Below are positions 23,558 through 31,470 of a stretch of 38,801 nt of DNA, in pieces (within the stretch, counting starts at the first letter, position 1; every line of letters starts with the position of its first letter). Under the pieces are notes generated by a model. The model had not been told where the DNA came from, did not search any database, and saw nothing but the letters and a program-made list of their open reading frames with translations. Both the position numbers and the translations under genes were made by a program. The stretch comes from Planctomycetota bacterium (GTDB lineage: Bacteria; Planctomycetota; SZUA-567; H5-PLA8): assembly GCA_023150555.1 (NCBI GenBank), contig JAKLKQ010000063.1, forward strand, positions 1 through 38,801. Direction: 5' to 3'.

Positions 23558-24622
23558 ATGAGCGACCCGCTGGCTCCGTCCATCGATCCGCTCTTCACCA
23601 CGCTCCCCGCGCAGCAGCGGCGTTTCAAGGCCGTCGCGCGCAAGATGGGCTTCCGCGCAACCACGAAAGCGCAGTGGCAGACGTGGCGCAGGCGATTCGG
23701 CGCGAAGCTGCGCGAACTGACCGGTTACGCCACGCTGCGCAAGGCGCCACTGAAGCCCCGCATCACCGAGACCGTTCCCTGGCAGGGCGTGACCCGGCAG
23801 CGCGTCGAACTCCAGGTCGAGCCCGGCGTGTGGATGCCGTTCTACGTGCTGATCCCGCTCGGGCGCGGACCTTTTTCCGCAGTGCTGTGCCCGCACGGGC
23901 ACGGCAACAGCGCGGGCAAACACGCCACCGCCGGCGTGCGCGACCACCCCGACGTGGCGAAGAGCATCGCGCAGCACAACTACGACTACGGCGTGCAATT
24001 CGCGCGCGCGGGCCTGATCGCCTTCTGTCCGGACGCACGGGGCTTCGGCGAACGCCGGGAGCCCGGCGTGCGTGGCGGCCTGACGGCCAAGTCCTGCGCG
24101 GAACTCAACGCCCGCGCGATCCCGCTGGGCCAGACGGCGGCGGGGCTGTGGGCGTGGGATCTCTCGCGGCTGGTCGATTACGCGTCCACGCGCAAGGACT
24201 GCCGCCCGGGGGCCGTCGGCTGCGCCGGCCTCAGCGGCGGAGGCCTGCAGACGCTGTACGCGACGGCGATGGACGAGCGCATCCGCGCGGCGGTGGTGAG
24301 CGGGTACTTCTACGGCGCGAAGGAGTCGCTGCTCGACTTCGTCTGCTGCTGGTGCAACTACGTCCCGCACCTCTACGAGTACGCCGACATGGGCGATTTG
24401 GCCGCGCTTATCGCACCGCGCCCGCTCTTGATCGAGACCGGCGACAAGGATTCCTTGAACGGCGCCAGCGGCCTGAAGAACGTGACGCCGCAGTTGGCCA
24501 TCGCGCGCAAGGCCTACCGCCTGCTGAAGGCGGACGCGCAGCTCAAACACGTGGTCTTCGACGGCGAGCACCGCTGGCACGGCGAGATTTCCGTGCCATG
24601 GCTGGTCGCGCAACTCGGTTAG
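23558..24622 (+). CDS. Alpha/beta hydrolase, acetyl-xylan-esterase/abhydrolase_7 type
   Basis: The protein has 354 residues and no signal peptide. The nucleophile elbow is GLSGG with Ser226. The acid is probably in ETGDKD (D296 or D298) and the base is His338 in FDGEHRWHG. CPHGHGNSAGKH near 111 forms the oxyanion-hole region and PDARGFGERR a typical strand end. The long N-terminal helical extension and the two-residue-type GDKD acid resemble large esterases of the acetyl-xylan-esterase/abhydrolase_7 group, which deacetylate or deesterify sugars. The exact substrate is unknown. GGGAG precedes the ATG by about ten bases. It is convergent with the NHL-type gene, 13 bases apart. Confidence 0.85.
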   Translation: MSDPLAPSIDPLFTTLPAQQRRFKAVARKMGFRATTKAQWQTWRRRFGAKLRELTGYATLRKAPLKPRITETVPWQGVTRQRVELQVEPGVWMPFYVLIPLGRGPFSAVLCPHGHGNSAGKHATAGVRDHPDVAKSIAQHNYDYGVQFARAGLIAFCPDARGFGERREPGVRGGLTAKSCAELNARAIPLGQTAAGLWAWDLSRLVDYASTRKDCRPGAVGCAGLSGGGLQTLYATAMDERIRAAVVSGYFYGAKESLLDFVCCWCNYVPHLYEYADMGDLAALIAPRPLLIETGDKDSLNGASGLKNVTPQLAIARKAYRLLKADAQLKHVVFDGEHRWHGEISVPWLVAQLG

Positions 24623-24635
24623 CGCCCCGCCTTCC

Positions 24636-27515
24636 CTACTCCCCCTTAAGCGAGAGCACCTCGTTGGCCTCGTACTGCAGCGCGACGCTGGCGATGCGGT
24701 AGTTGCCGATGTCCGCGACGAACAGCCGCCGGTCCGACTGCGTCTCCACGTAGGCGCCGTGCACGAAGGACGTCTCGTCGCCGCCGATCGAGCGCGTCTC
24801 GTGCGGGCCGCCCTCGGCGACCAGCGGCTTGCCGTCTTCGATGTTGCCGTAGGTCCCCACGCGCAGGATCAGGTTGCCGGCGGTGTCGAGTACCGCGACG
24901 CTGTAGCGATCCATCTCCGGCGCGAAGGAGCGTCCGAAGTAATCGAGCGCGAAGCGCGTGTTGCGGCAGCCGCAGCCCAAGCCGTGGTTCTTGCCGTGCC
25001 AGCCCACGCCGCCGTAGAGCCACTCGGCGCCGTTGGCCCAGGCGTTGCCCGGCAGGTTGAGCAGGTCCGGCGCGCGCTTGGGGCGTTCGGCCTCCGGCAG
25101 CGGTACGGGGACCTTGGGATCGTCGGAGATGATCCTCGCCTTGTCCGGCCGGAATTTCATCAGCGTTCCGGCCAGGTAATTGAACACCTTCCCGGACTCG
25201 GGCGCGCGCGGCGCGGCGGAAAGGACGTAAAGGTTGTCGTCGCTGTCGATGGCGACGCCGTTGAGCGTGCCCAGGCCCTTGACGGCGTCCTCGTACATCA
25301 GTTTGCCGTGCTTGTCCCAGACGTGGATGTACTCGCAGCCGTAGACGGACATCGTCACGCGGCCCGGGTAAATCTGCGGCGTCCAGGGCTTGATCGCGTC
25401 GATCGGCTGCTGGCCGGCGGGCCCGCGCTCCTGCGGCCCGTAGCGGTACAGGCAGCCGATGGCCATGCTGCCGCGCGGCGAGACGTGCAGCCCGCCGTGG
25501 TGCCAGCCCGAGTTCACCGGCAGGGCCAGGCCGGAGATCATGTTGGCCGTGCGGCGGTCGGAGTTGACGTTGTACGAGACCTTTTCGCGCTCCTCGCCGT
25601 AGTCCCAGGGAACCTCGCGCCAGTTGACCGGATCGTATCGCCCGACGATGTTGGCTGTGCGGATGTGCGCCAGGCCGTTGATGTCGAAGCAGAAGTCCTC
25701 GGCGTCGAAGGGGATCTTCTGGCTCTCGATGTGTCCGGTCTTCGGATCGACGATCGAGACGTCCTGGAAGTGGAAGCCGCCCTCGCCGACGTACAGCTTC
25801 TCGCGCCGCGGGTCCCAGAAGAGGCGCTGGCGGTTGCTGCCCGGCGCCAAGGTCGCGTGCACGGCCTCGCGCGCGTCCGTCTCGAAGCTACGAATGGGAT
25901 CGAGGGACTTCTCCCTCATCGCCAGGAGCAGGATACCGCCATTGCGCAGGCGTTTTTCGCCGGGCCGGTCGCTGAGCGGAACCAGGCCGGGCGTCACCCA
26001 CACCACCGGCGCATCGGCCCAGAAGTCGATCTCGACGCACTGGCCGTATTTCCCGCGCGGTTCGCCCAGTGGCAGGTCCCACGTGGCGAGCAGCTTGGGG
26101 TCGTCGACGGACTGAAACTTCCGCAGCACATTGGGCTTGGCGATCTTCAGGCGTGGCGTGCGGCGATCGGGCAACTGGTCATAGGTCGTCACGTACAGTT
26201 CGCCCGCGGGGCTGATGGCCACCTGCGAGGGCGCCTCAACGGGGATCGACCTCACCAGCTTGCCGTCGGGCGAGAAGACCTGCACGCGGTTGTTGCCGAG
26301 GTCGGCGACGAGCACGCGGCCCTTTGCGTCGCAGGCGACGTCGGAGGGCATGCTGAAGTGCGCGGCGTCGGCACCGGCATCGACCGCGCCTAGGAAAAGC
26401 TCGGGCTCCTTGTCCCCCTCGTAGCTCATGCGCCAGACGCCGTGCTGCCAGAAGTTGTGCATGAACATGTCGAGCGCGAAGTTCTGCATGTACCGCGTCA
26501 GGTACAGCGTTTTGCCGTCGGGCGAGAAGGCCATACGGTGCGGCTTCAAGTGCGTCACGGACTCGTAGCCGCCCGCCGTCACCACCATGGCGGACTCGAC
26601 GGCCTTGTAATAACCCTTCTCGCTGCGCTGGCAGATCCACGGCCCGTACACCTCCAGCCCGCCGCTGCTGCCGTCGGTGGCCAGGCGATTGAGCCGGTTG
26701 GCGCCGACGGCCATGCGCCCGCCTGCCCCCAGCGCGATGTCCTTCGCCCCGGCGGCGTACTCGCCTTTGTGGCACGGGTCCATGCCCACGTTGCCAACGT
26801 AATGGCCATCCTTGAAGTTCAGGTAAAGCGCGTTGTCGCCGGAGGTCAGCAGCGTGCACATCTGGTAGCTCTGCTTGACCGGCAGCACCTTGCCGTCCTG
26901 CGGGAAAGCGTGCTGGAGCAGGCCCTTGACCTCGCCGATCTTCCCCGCCGGGTAAGGATACACCGTGCGCACGTAATCGCCCTTGTGGTTGAAGAGCGTA
27001 ATGTGGTCGACTGCCATGCCGCCGTCGTAGACATAGACGCCCTCGGGCGACGCGCGCAGGGCCAAACCGCGGCCGATCTCGTTGCCCGCGCGGCGGTGCG
27101 GCGACCAGTTCAGCGTGCGCTCGAAGCGCGGCTTCAAGCCCAGGGAGACGCGGACGGTGAGCGTCTCCTTGTCGTCGATGTAGCGGCCCTGGTCATCCTT
27201 ACCGTCCCAGACGATCGTCTGCGCCTTGCTGCCCTTCGCGAAAGGCGGCGGCGCGTTGCTGCCCAGGACGCCGCTGGCGAGGTGCCGGACGATCTTCTTG
27301 TCGCTGTCCTCCACCGCGACGGTGACGTCGCAGAAGCCCTTGGTCTCGAAGGTGACGGTGACGCGGTCGCCGTCGCGAGTGAGCGCCGGCTTCTTCTCAA
27401 ACTCGAAGACGGCCTCGCGCTTGACCTTCCACTCGTCCTTCTCGCTGCCGCGTACCGTTCCAGCCAGCAGAACGGTCGCAAGAACGATCACCAGGCGATT
27501 GGCAGTCGTGGACAT
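24636..27515 (-). CDS. Large secreted NHL/SMP-30-type beta-propeller protein with FlgD-like domain
   Basis: The protein has 959 residues; AAGGAG lies ten bases before the ATG. A signal peptide (LVIVLATVLLAGTVRGSE) is followed by a FlgD-like Ig domain (about 45-125: IVRHLASGVLGSN, TIVWDGKDDQGRYIDD). Then come propeller blades with NHL-type motifs: ADLGNNRVQVFSPDGKLVRS near 400, AIDSDDNLYVLS near 755, and a final VADIGNYRIASVAL near 935. FSPDGKTLYLTRY resembles a WD/YVTN-type blade. It is probably exported and binds or processes a carbohydrate or acts as a scaffold, but no catalytic residues are evident. The AAT-type gene is divergent, 146 bases away. Confidence 0.82.
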   Translation of the reverse strand: MSTTANRLVIVLATVLLAGTVRGSEKDEWKVKREAVFEFEKKPALTRDGDRVTVTFETKGFCDVTVAVEDSDKKIVRHLASGVLGSNAPPPFAKGSKAQTIVWDGKDDQGRYIDDKETLTVRVSLGLKPRFERTLNWSPHRRAGNEIGRGLALRASPEGVYVYDGGMAVDHITLFNHKGDYVRTVYPYPAGKIGEVKGLLQHAFPQDGKVLPVKQSYQMCTLLTSGDNALYLNFKDGHYVGNVGMDPCHKGEYAAGAKDIALGAGGRMAVGANRLNRLATDGSSGGLEVYGPWICQRSEKGYYKAVESAMVVTAGGYESVTHLKPHRMAFSPDGKTLYLTRYMQNFALDMFMHNFWQHGVWRMSYEGDKEPELFLGAVDAGADAAHFSMPSDVACDAKGRVLVADLGNNRVQVFSPDGKLVRSIPVEAPSQVAISPAGELYVTTYDQLPDRRTPRLKIAKPNVLRKFQSVDDPKLLATWDLPLGEPRGKYGQCVEIDFWADAPVVWVTPGLVPLSDRPGEKRLRNGGILLLAMREKSLDPIRSFETDAREAVHATLAPGSNRQRLFWDPRREKLYVGEGGFHFQDVSIVDPKTGHIESQKIPFDAEDFCFDINGLAHIRTANIVGRYDPVNWREVPWDYGEEREKVSYNVNSDRRTANMISGLALPVNSGWHHGGLHVSPRGSMAIGCLYRYGPQERGPAGQQPIDAIKPWTPQIYPGRVTMSVYGCEYIHVWDKHGKLMYEDAVKGLGTLNGVAIDSDDNLYVLSAAPRAPESGKVFNYLAGTLMKFRPDKARIISDDPKVPVPLPEAERPKRAPDLLNLPGNAWANGAEWLYGGVGWHGKNHGLGCGCRNTRFALDYFGRSFAPEMDRYSVAVLDTAGNLILRVGTYGNIEDGKPLVAEGGPHETRSIGGDETSFVHGAYVETQSDRRLFVADIGNYRIASVALQYEANEVLSLKGE

Positions 27516-27661
27516 GGCAAAGCGGCTCCTTATATAGGGCGAACGCAGCGAATCCTATAGGTATACACCGCTGGCCCTTTACGCCCGAATCATAATAGCG
27601 ACATCATTTGATCCCCTTGCCCGCCCTTGCATCCTTCCTTTCATCCACCACACTGTCCTGC

Positions 27662-28807
27662 ATGGTGAAACTCGAGCGCCCCCACTTCGTCCAATGCCGC
27701 GGCGATGCGCGCACGCGCGGGCGCGTCCACGGTGAGACCCTGCGCGCGGTGATCGCGGATACCGTCGCGCGCTGGAAGGACGACCTCGAGAAGTTCCTGG
27801 GCCTGCCCTACGCGGCGTACCAGGAACGCCTGCTGCGCGAAACGCGCTTCCGCGAAGCGGTCGCGCGCTGGACGCCGGAGTTGCTCGACGAGATCGCCGG
27901 CATCGGCGAAGGCGCCGGGCTGGACGCGGATCTGACCTTTTCCTGGCAGTTGATGGACGAACACTGGTGGTATAAGACGCGCCTGAAAGACGAGCGCACG
28001 GAGATCGCCGAGCACTGCAGCAGTTTCGCCGCCGCCGCCGGCCCCCACGGACCGGCACTGGTGGGCCAGACGCTCGACATCCCGGTGCTGAAGGACGGCG
28101 CGCAGACGGTGCTGCTTCAGGAAGACCCGGCGCGCGGCTGGGCGGCGCTGATTCCCACGCAGGCGGGCATGGTCGCATCCAACGGCGTCAACCGCGCCGG
28201 ACTGGGCGTCTGCGTGAATTCGCTGGCGCAACTGGCGTACAGCGCCACGGGGCTGCCGGTGGCCTGCGTCATCCGCGGCGTGCTGGCGCGCAAGAGCCTC
28301 GAGGAGGCGTCGGCGTTTCTCTCCCAGATCGAACACGCCACCGGGCAGAACTACGTGCTTGCGTCCGCGCAAGGCATCGCGAACCGGGAGTGCGCGCTGA
28401 CCGAGGCCCGCGCCACCGCCGGCCCGGCACAGGGCCACCACGGCCGCTACGTTCTTCACACCAACCATCCGTTCGCGAACAAAGCCTTCGCGCCCGGCTA
28501 CGAGAACTGGAAGCCCGCCCCGCCCGCCGCCGCCAGGAAACCCGACGACGGCTTCACCGGATCGAGCGAAGAACGCTTTGCGTATTTGGAAAAGGTCTTC
28601 GCGGGAAAAGACGCGTCCTGGAACGCCGATCGAGCCATGGCTATGTTCCGCCAGCCGCCGGTCTGCCGCATCCCGGGCGAAGCGCGCGGAGGCTTCACCG
28701 CGATGGCGGTGGTTATCGAACTCTCCGAACCGCCAAAGCTGCACGCGACGTCCGGCCCGCCGGCGCAGCGCGCCTACCAAGTCTATTCCTTCAAGGAGCA
28801 ATCCTAA
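27662..28807 (+). CDS. C45/AAT-type Ntn-hydrolase (acyl-CoA:6-APA acyltransferase-like)
   Basis: The protein has 381 residues. An N-terminal helical prosegment with RTRGRVHGETLRAVI is followed by AEHCSSFAA, where C119 is the likely N-terminal nucleophile after self-cleavage. After it come QTLDIPV, the LVGQ strand, NGVNRAGLGVCVNSL and YVLHTNHP, matching the order of the peptidase C45/AAT family, which hydrolyses or transfers linear amide bonds. No signal peptide is evident. The ATG at 27662 has no ribosome binding site; an in-frame start 18 codons upstream is less plausible. The YesU-like gene follows 24 bases downstream, so both are probably one transcript. Confidence 0.82.
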   Translation: MVKLERPHFVQCRGDARTRGRVHGETLRAVIADTVARWKDDLEKFLGLPYAAYQERLLRETRFREAVARWTPELLDEIAGIGEGAGLDADLTFSWQLMDEHWWYKTRLKDERTEIAEHCSSFAAAAGPHGPALVGQTLDIPVLKDGAQTVLLQEDPARGWAALIPTQAGMVASNGVNRAGLGVCVNSLAQLAYSATGLPVACVIRGVLARKSLEEASAFLSQIEHATGQNYVLASAQGIANRECALTEARATAGPAQGHHGRYVLHTNHPFANKAFAPGYENWKPAPPAAARKPDDGFTGSSEERFAYLEKVFAGKDASWNADRAMAMFRQPPVCRIPGEARGGFTAMAVVIELSEPPKLHATSGPPAQRAYQVYSFKEQS

Positions 28808-28831
28808 GCACCTACGCAAAGGAGGCCGCGA

Positions 28832-29497
28832 ATGGACGTCACCTTCGGCGAATGGACCTTTGCGGCGGAGTTGCTCTACCGGCCCGACTTCGAGAACCTG
28901 GATGACTTCTGGGTCGAGGGTTCCAAAGACGTCGAGGTGTGCGACGGCCACCTGTTCGTGCGCACGGCCAAGCAGAAGAACCCCGAGGCCACCTACGTCA
29001 GCAGCGTCTTTTCCAAACGCTACTTCAAGGGCGACCTGCTGGTCGAGTACACCGCGCGGGACACCGGCACGGACACGCAGGGCAACTTCAACCTCTTCCT
29101 GCACACCACCGACCCGAGCGGCCGGGACTTGTACGCGACGCGCGGCGAGCGCTCCGGCGAGTACGCCGAGTACCACCTCCTGAACAATTACCTCTTCACG
29201 TTCCTGCGCAGCAACGTCACCGGCGAGGGCCAGGAGACCCCGCGCGCGCGCTACCGCCTGCGCCGCGACCCCGGTTTCGTGCTCAAGAAGGAGGTGCACA
29301 GCTACGATTGGGCGCTGAACCGCTGGTACCGCTTCAAGTTCCTCTCACGTGCGGGCGTCGTGGGGATCAGCGTCGACGACAGCCCCTTCGAGACCTATTG
29401 CTGGCGGGATCCGCAGCCGCTTTCCGAAGGCTACCTGGCCTTCCGAACCTTCTGTAGCCACCTCGAGATCAAAGACTGTTCGGTTTATAAAGTCTGA
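28832..29497 (+). CDS. YesU/DUF1961-like concanavalin-fold protein
   Basis: The protein has 221 residues; AAAGGAGG lies six bases before the ATG. It has no signal peptide or membrane helix. EWTFAAELLYRPDFENLDDF, WVEGSKDVEVCDGHLFVRT, VEYTARDTGTD, YAEYHLLNNY and a closing YLAFRTFCSHLEIKDCSVY follow the order of DUF1961 proteins such as Bacillus subtilis YesU, a jelly-roll fold protein from a pectin/rhamnogalacturonan cluster. The biochemical role of the family is poorly known; carbohydrate binding is inferred. It is in the same run as the AAT-type gene and precedes the porin. Confidence 0.7.
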   Translation: MDVTFGEWTFAAELLYRPDFENLDDFWVEGSKDVEVCDGHLFVRTAKQKNPEATYVSSVFSKRYFKGDLLVEYTARDTGTDTQGNFNLFLHTTDPSGRDLYATRGERSGEYAEYHLLNNYLFTFLRSNVTGEGQETPRARYRLRRDPGFVLKKEVHSYDWALNRWYRFKFLSRAGVVGISVDDSPFETYCWRDPQPLSEGYLAFRTFCSHLEIKDCSVYKV

Positions 29498-29520
29498 GGA
29501 GGCTTCCGGATCCAGGCGGT

Positions 29521-29623
29521 CCTGCCGTCGCAACGGATTATTCTCAAAAGACTTACGAACTCTGAGGTGAATTTGCAGGCGCTCCTTGCAATCTTCATAA
29601 AGAGAAGTAACCTGCCGTCGCAA
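29521..29623 (+). repeat. 13-bp direct repeat pair upstream of porin
   Basis: CCTGCCGTCGCAA occurs at 29521-29533 and again at 29611-29623, exactly 90 bases apart, in the 198-base gap before the porin gene. It may be a regulator-binding pair or a slippage product. No promoter hexamers stand out. Confidence 0.5.
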
Positions 29624-29695
29624 TCACATGTGCATTAAGAGCAGGCCCGGCGGGTCCGAGTGGATGCCTCCGGCCCTAACGCTAGGAGCGATTCA

Positions 29696-31348
29696 ATGAA
29701 GCGATTCCTGTTGGTGCTGGTGGCTGCCGGACTGCTGGCTTCAAGCGGCGTCCGCGCAGAGACCACCGTCGGCAGCGAGCAGATCGAGCTGCAGCAGGAG
29801 AACGCGCGCATCAAGCGCGAGCTCGACCAGATCCGCCGCGGGCTGAGCCGCCTCGAAACCAACAGTGTGGCAACTTCGCCCATCGCCAACGCCGACGTGA
29901 TGGTCGAGAACAAGTACGGCCCCAACGCCGGCGTCACGACCAAGGAAGGCAAGCTGACCATCGGAGGCCTGGTGCAGGTCTGGTTCTACACGATCCGGAA
30001 CGACAACAGCGGCTGGGCCAAGCAGAACACCCCAAACATCCCGCCGGGCTTCGGCAGCAACGAGGCCGTCGACAACGATGGCTTCCGCGTGCGCCGCGCG
30101 CAACTGCGCTTCACAATGGACATCCACGAGAACGTCAGCGCCCACGTCGTGCTCGATCCGGCCGCAGAAGCCGACAGCTTCCCGGCCTTCCCGACCAACC
30201 AGGGCAGCCTGGGCTTCGGCCCGGCGCTGGCCAACATCGGAGTGGAAGCCGGAGAACTGCTCGAGCCCCCGGATATCGGCGACGAACTCCAGGCCGGCCA
30301 TCGGCAGATCGCCTTTTTTAGCGAAGGCAACAGCCGCAACGAGGAAGTGCGCAACGGCACCGGTACGCCGAACCGCATCCTGGAAGAGGCGTACATCCAC
30401 TACCATGGCGTGATTCCGCACCACGACTTCCGGGTCGGCCAGTTCCTGCCGCACCTGGGCGAAGAAGGCATCCGCGACGACGGTCATCTGGACTTCGTCG
30501 AACGCTCCATGATGACGCAGCTGGCCCGCAATTACGACCTGGGCCTGGACGTGCACGGCAGCTGGTGGGACGACCGCTTCCAGTACTGGCTGGGCGTCTT
30601 TAACGGCGCGGGCACGGCCTTCCAGGAACGCGCCAACCGCGGCGACGACAACGACGACAAGGACTTCGTCGGCGGCCTGCTGGTGCGTCCCCTGTGGAAG
30701 GATGAGAAGTGGGGCAGCCTGGAACTGGGCTATAGCATTCGCTGGGGGCACGGCGGCGAATCGGCGGGCCACTTCCCGACCTTCGCGCCCGTGGACGGCC
30801 TGAACCGCAACCGCACCAACCACACCCAGATGTACGCGTACGGAAACTACCGCGCGGGCGGCCCGATGCGCGGGTTCTGGCTGCACGGCGAATGGGGCAT
30901 GTACCGCGACCGCTTCGCCCCCTCCGAAGCCGCGCTGCCGGTCTTCTTCCTGGAAAACCCCAGCGAGTTCCGCATCGAAGGCTGGAACGTGGCCTTCGGC
31001 TACAAGCTGGCCGACAGCATCTTCGGCGATAGGCTGCGCGACAGCAGCAGCACCTTGCAGAAGCACCTGCTCCACCCGATGGAGTTCACCTTCCGCTACG
31101 ACGTGATGGAGAACCTCTTCCACAACGACCTGATCGACGAGATCCGCAACCAGGACATCTTCAAGACCCAGGTCTACACCGCGGGGATCAACTACTACAT
31201 CAAGGGCCACAACGCGAAGATCCAGCTCAACTACAACTGGGTCCTCGAGGAAGACAACGTCGACCAGACCGACGGCGCTTCCGAGGTCCGGGACGTCCGC
31301 GAGGTCCGCAATGACAACTTCGTGGTCAACTTCCAGGTCGCCTGGTAA
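29696..31348 (+). CDS. OprP/OprO-type outer membrane porin with N-terminal coiled coil
   Basis: The protein has 550 residues; AGGAG lies six bases before the ATG. A signal peptide (FLLVLVAAGLLASSGVRAE) is followed by a coiled coil (about 30-60, IELQQENARIKRELDQIRRG), probably for trimer or wall contact. A beta-barrel follows with phosphate-selective porin O/P features: LTIGGLVQVWFYTIR, DGFRVRRAQLRFTMDIHENV, EEAYIHYHG, FRVGQFLPHLGEEG, and amphipathic strands such as LELGYSIRWG. It ends in Trp after FVVNFQVA, an aromatic C-terminus as barrel assembly signals have. It is a likely diffusion channel for anions, perhaps phosphate; specificity is inferred. A strong terminator follows. Confidence 0.88.
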   Translation: MKRFLLVLVAAGLLASSGVRAETTVGSEQIELQQENARIKRELDQIRRGLSRLETNSVATSPIANADVMVENKYGPNAGVTTKEGKLTIGGLVQVWFYTIRNDNSGWAKQNTPNIPPGFGSNEAVDNDGFRVRRAQLRFTMDIHENVSAHVVLDPAAEADSFPAFPTNQGSLGFGPALANIGVEAGELLEPPDIGDELQAGHRQIAFFSEGNSRNEEVRNGTGTPNRILEEAYIHYHGVIPHHDFRVGQFLPHLGEEGIRDDGHLDFVERSMMTQLARNYDLGLDVHGSWWDDRFQYWLGVFNGAGTAFQERANRGDDNDDKDFVGGLLVRPLWKDEKWGSLELGYSIRWGHGGESAGHFPTFAPVDGLNRNRTNHTQMYAYGNYRAGGPMRGFWLHGEWGMYRDRFAPSEAALPVFFLENPSEFRIEGWNVAFGYKLADSIFGDRLRDSSSTLQKHLLHPMEFTFRYDVMENLFHNDLIDEIRNQDIFKTQVYTAGINYYIKGHNAKIQLNYNWVLEEDNVDQTDGASEVRDVREVRNDNFVVNFQVAW

Positions 31349-31380
31349 TCCGCGAAGCCCTGAAACACAACGTCGCACCA

Positions 31381-31410
31381 AAGCCCGGGCCTGACCGCCC
31401 GGGCTTTTTT
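31381..31410 (+). terminator. Intrinsic terminator after porin gene
   Basis: GCCCGGGC (31383-31390) pairs exactly with GCCCGGGC (31397-31404) across CTGACC, followed by six T residues. Adjacent AA and TT extend the stem. It ends the AAT/YesU/porin run. Confidence 0.96.
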
Positions 31411-31470
31411 ATGGCGCCACGGAAACCCTTCCCCTCGCTTCCGAAAGTCCCGCGCTTCCGGTAGAATCGA

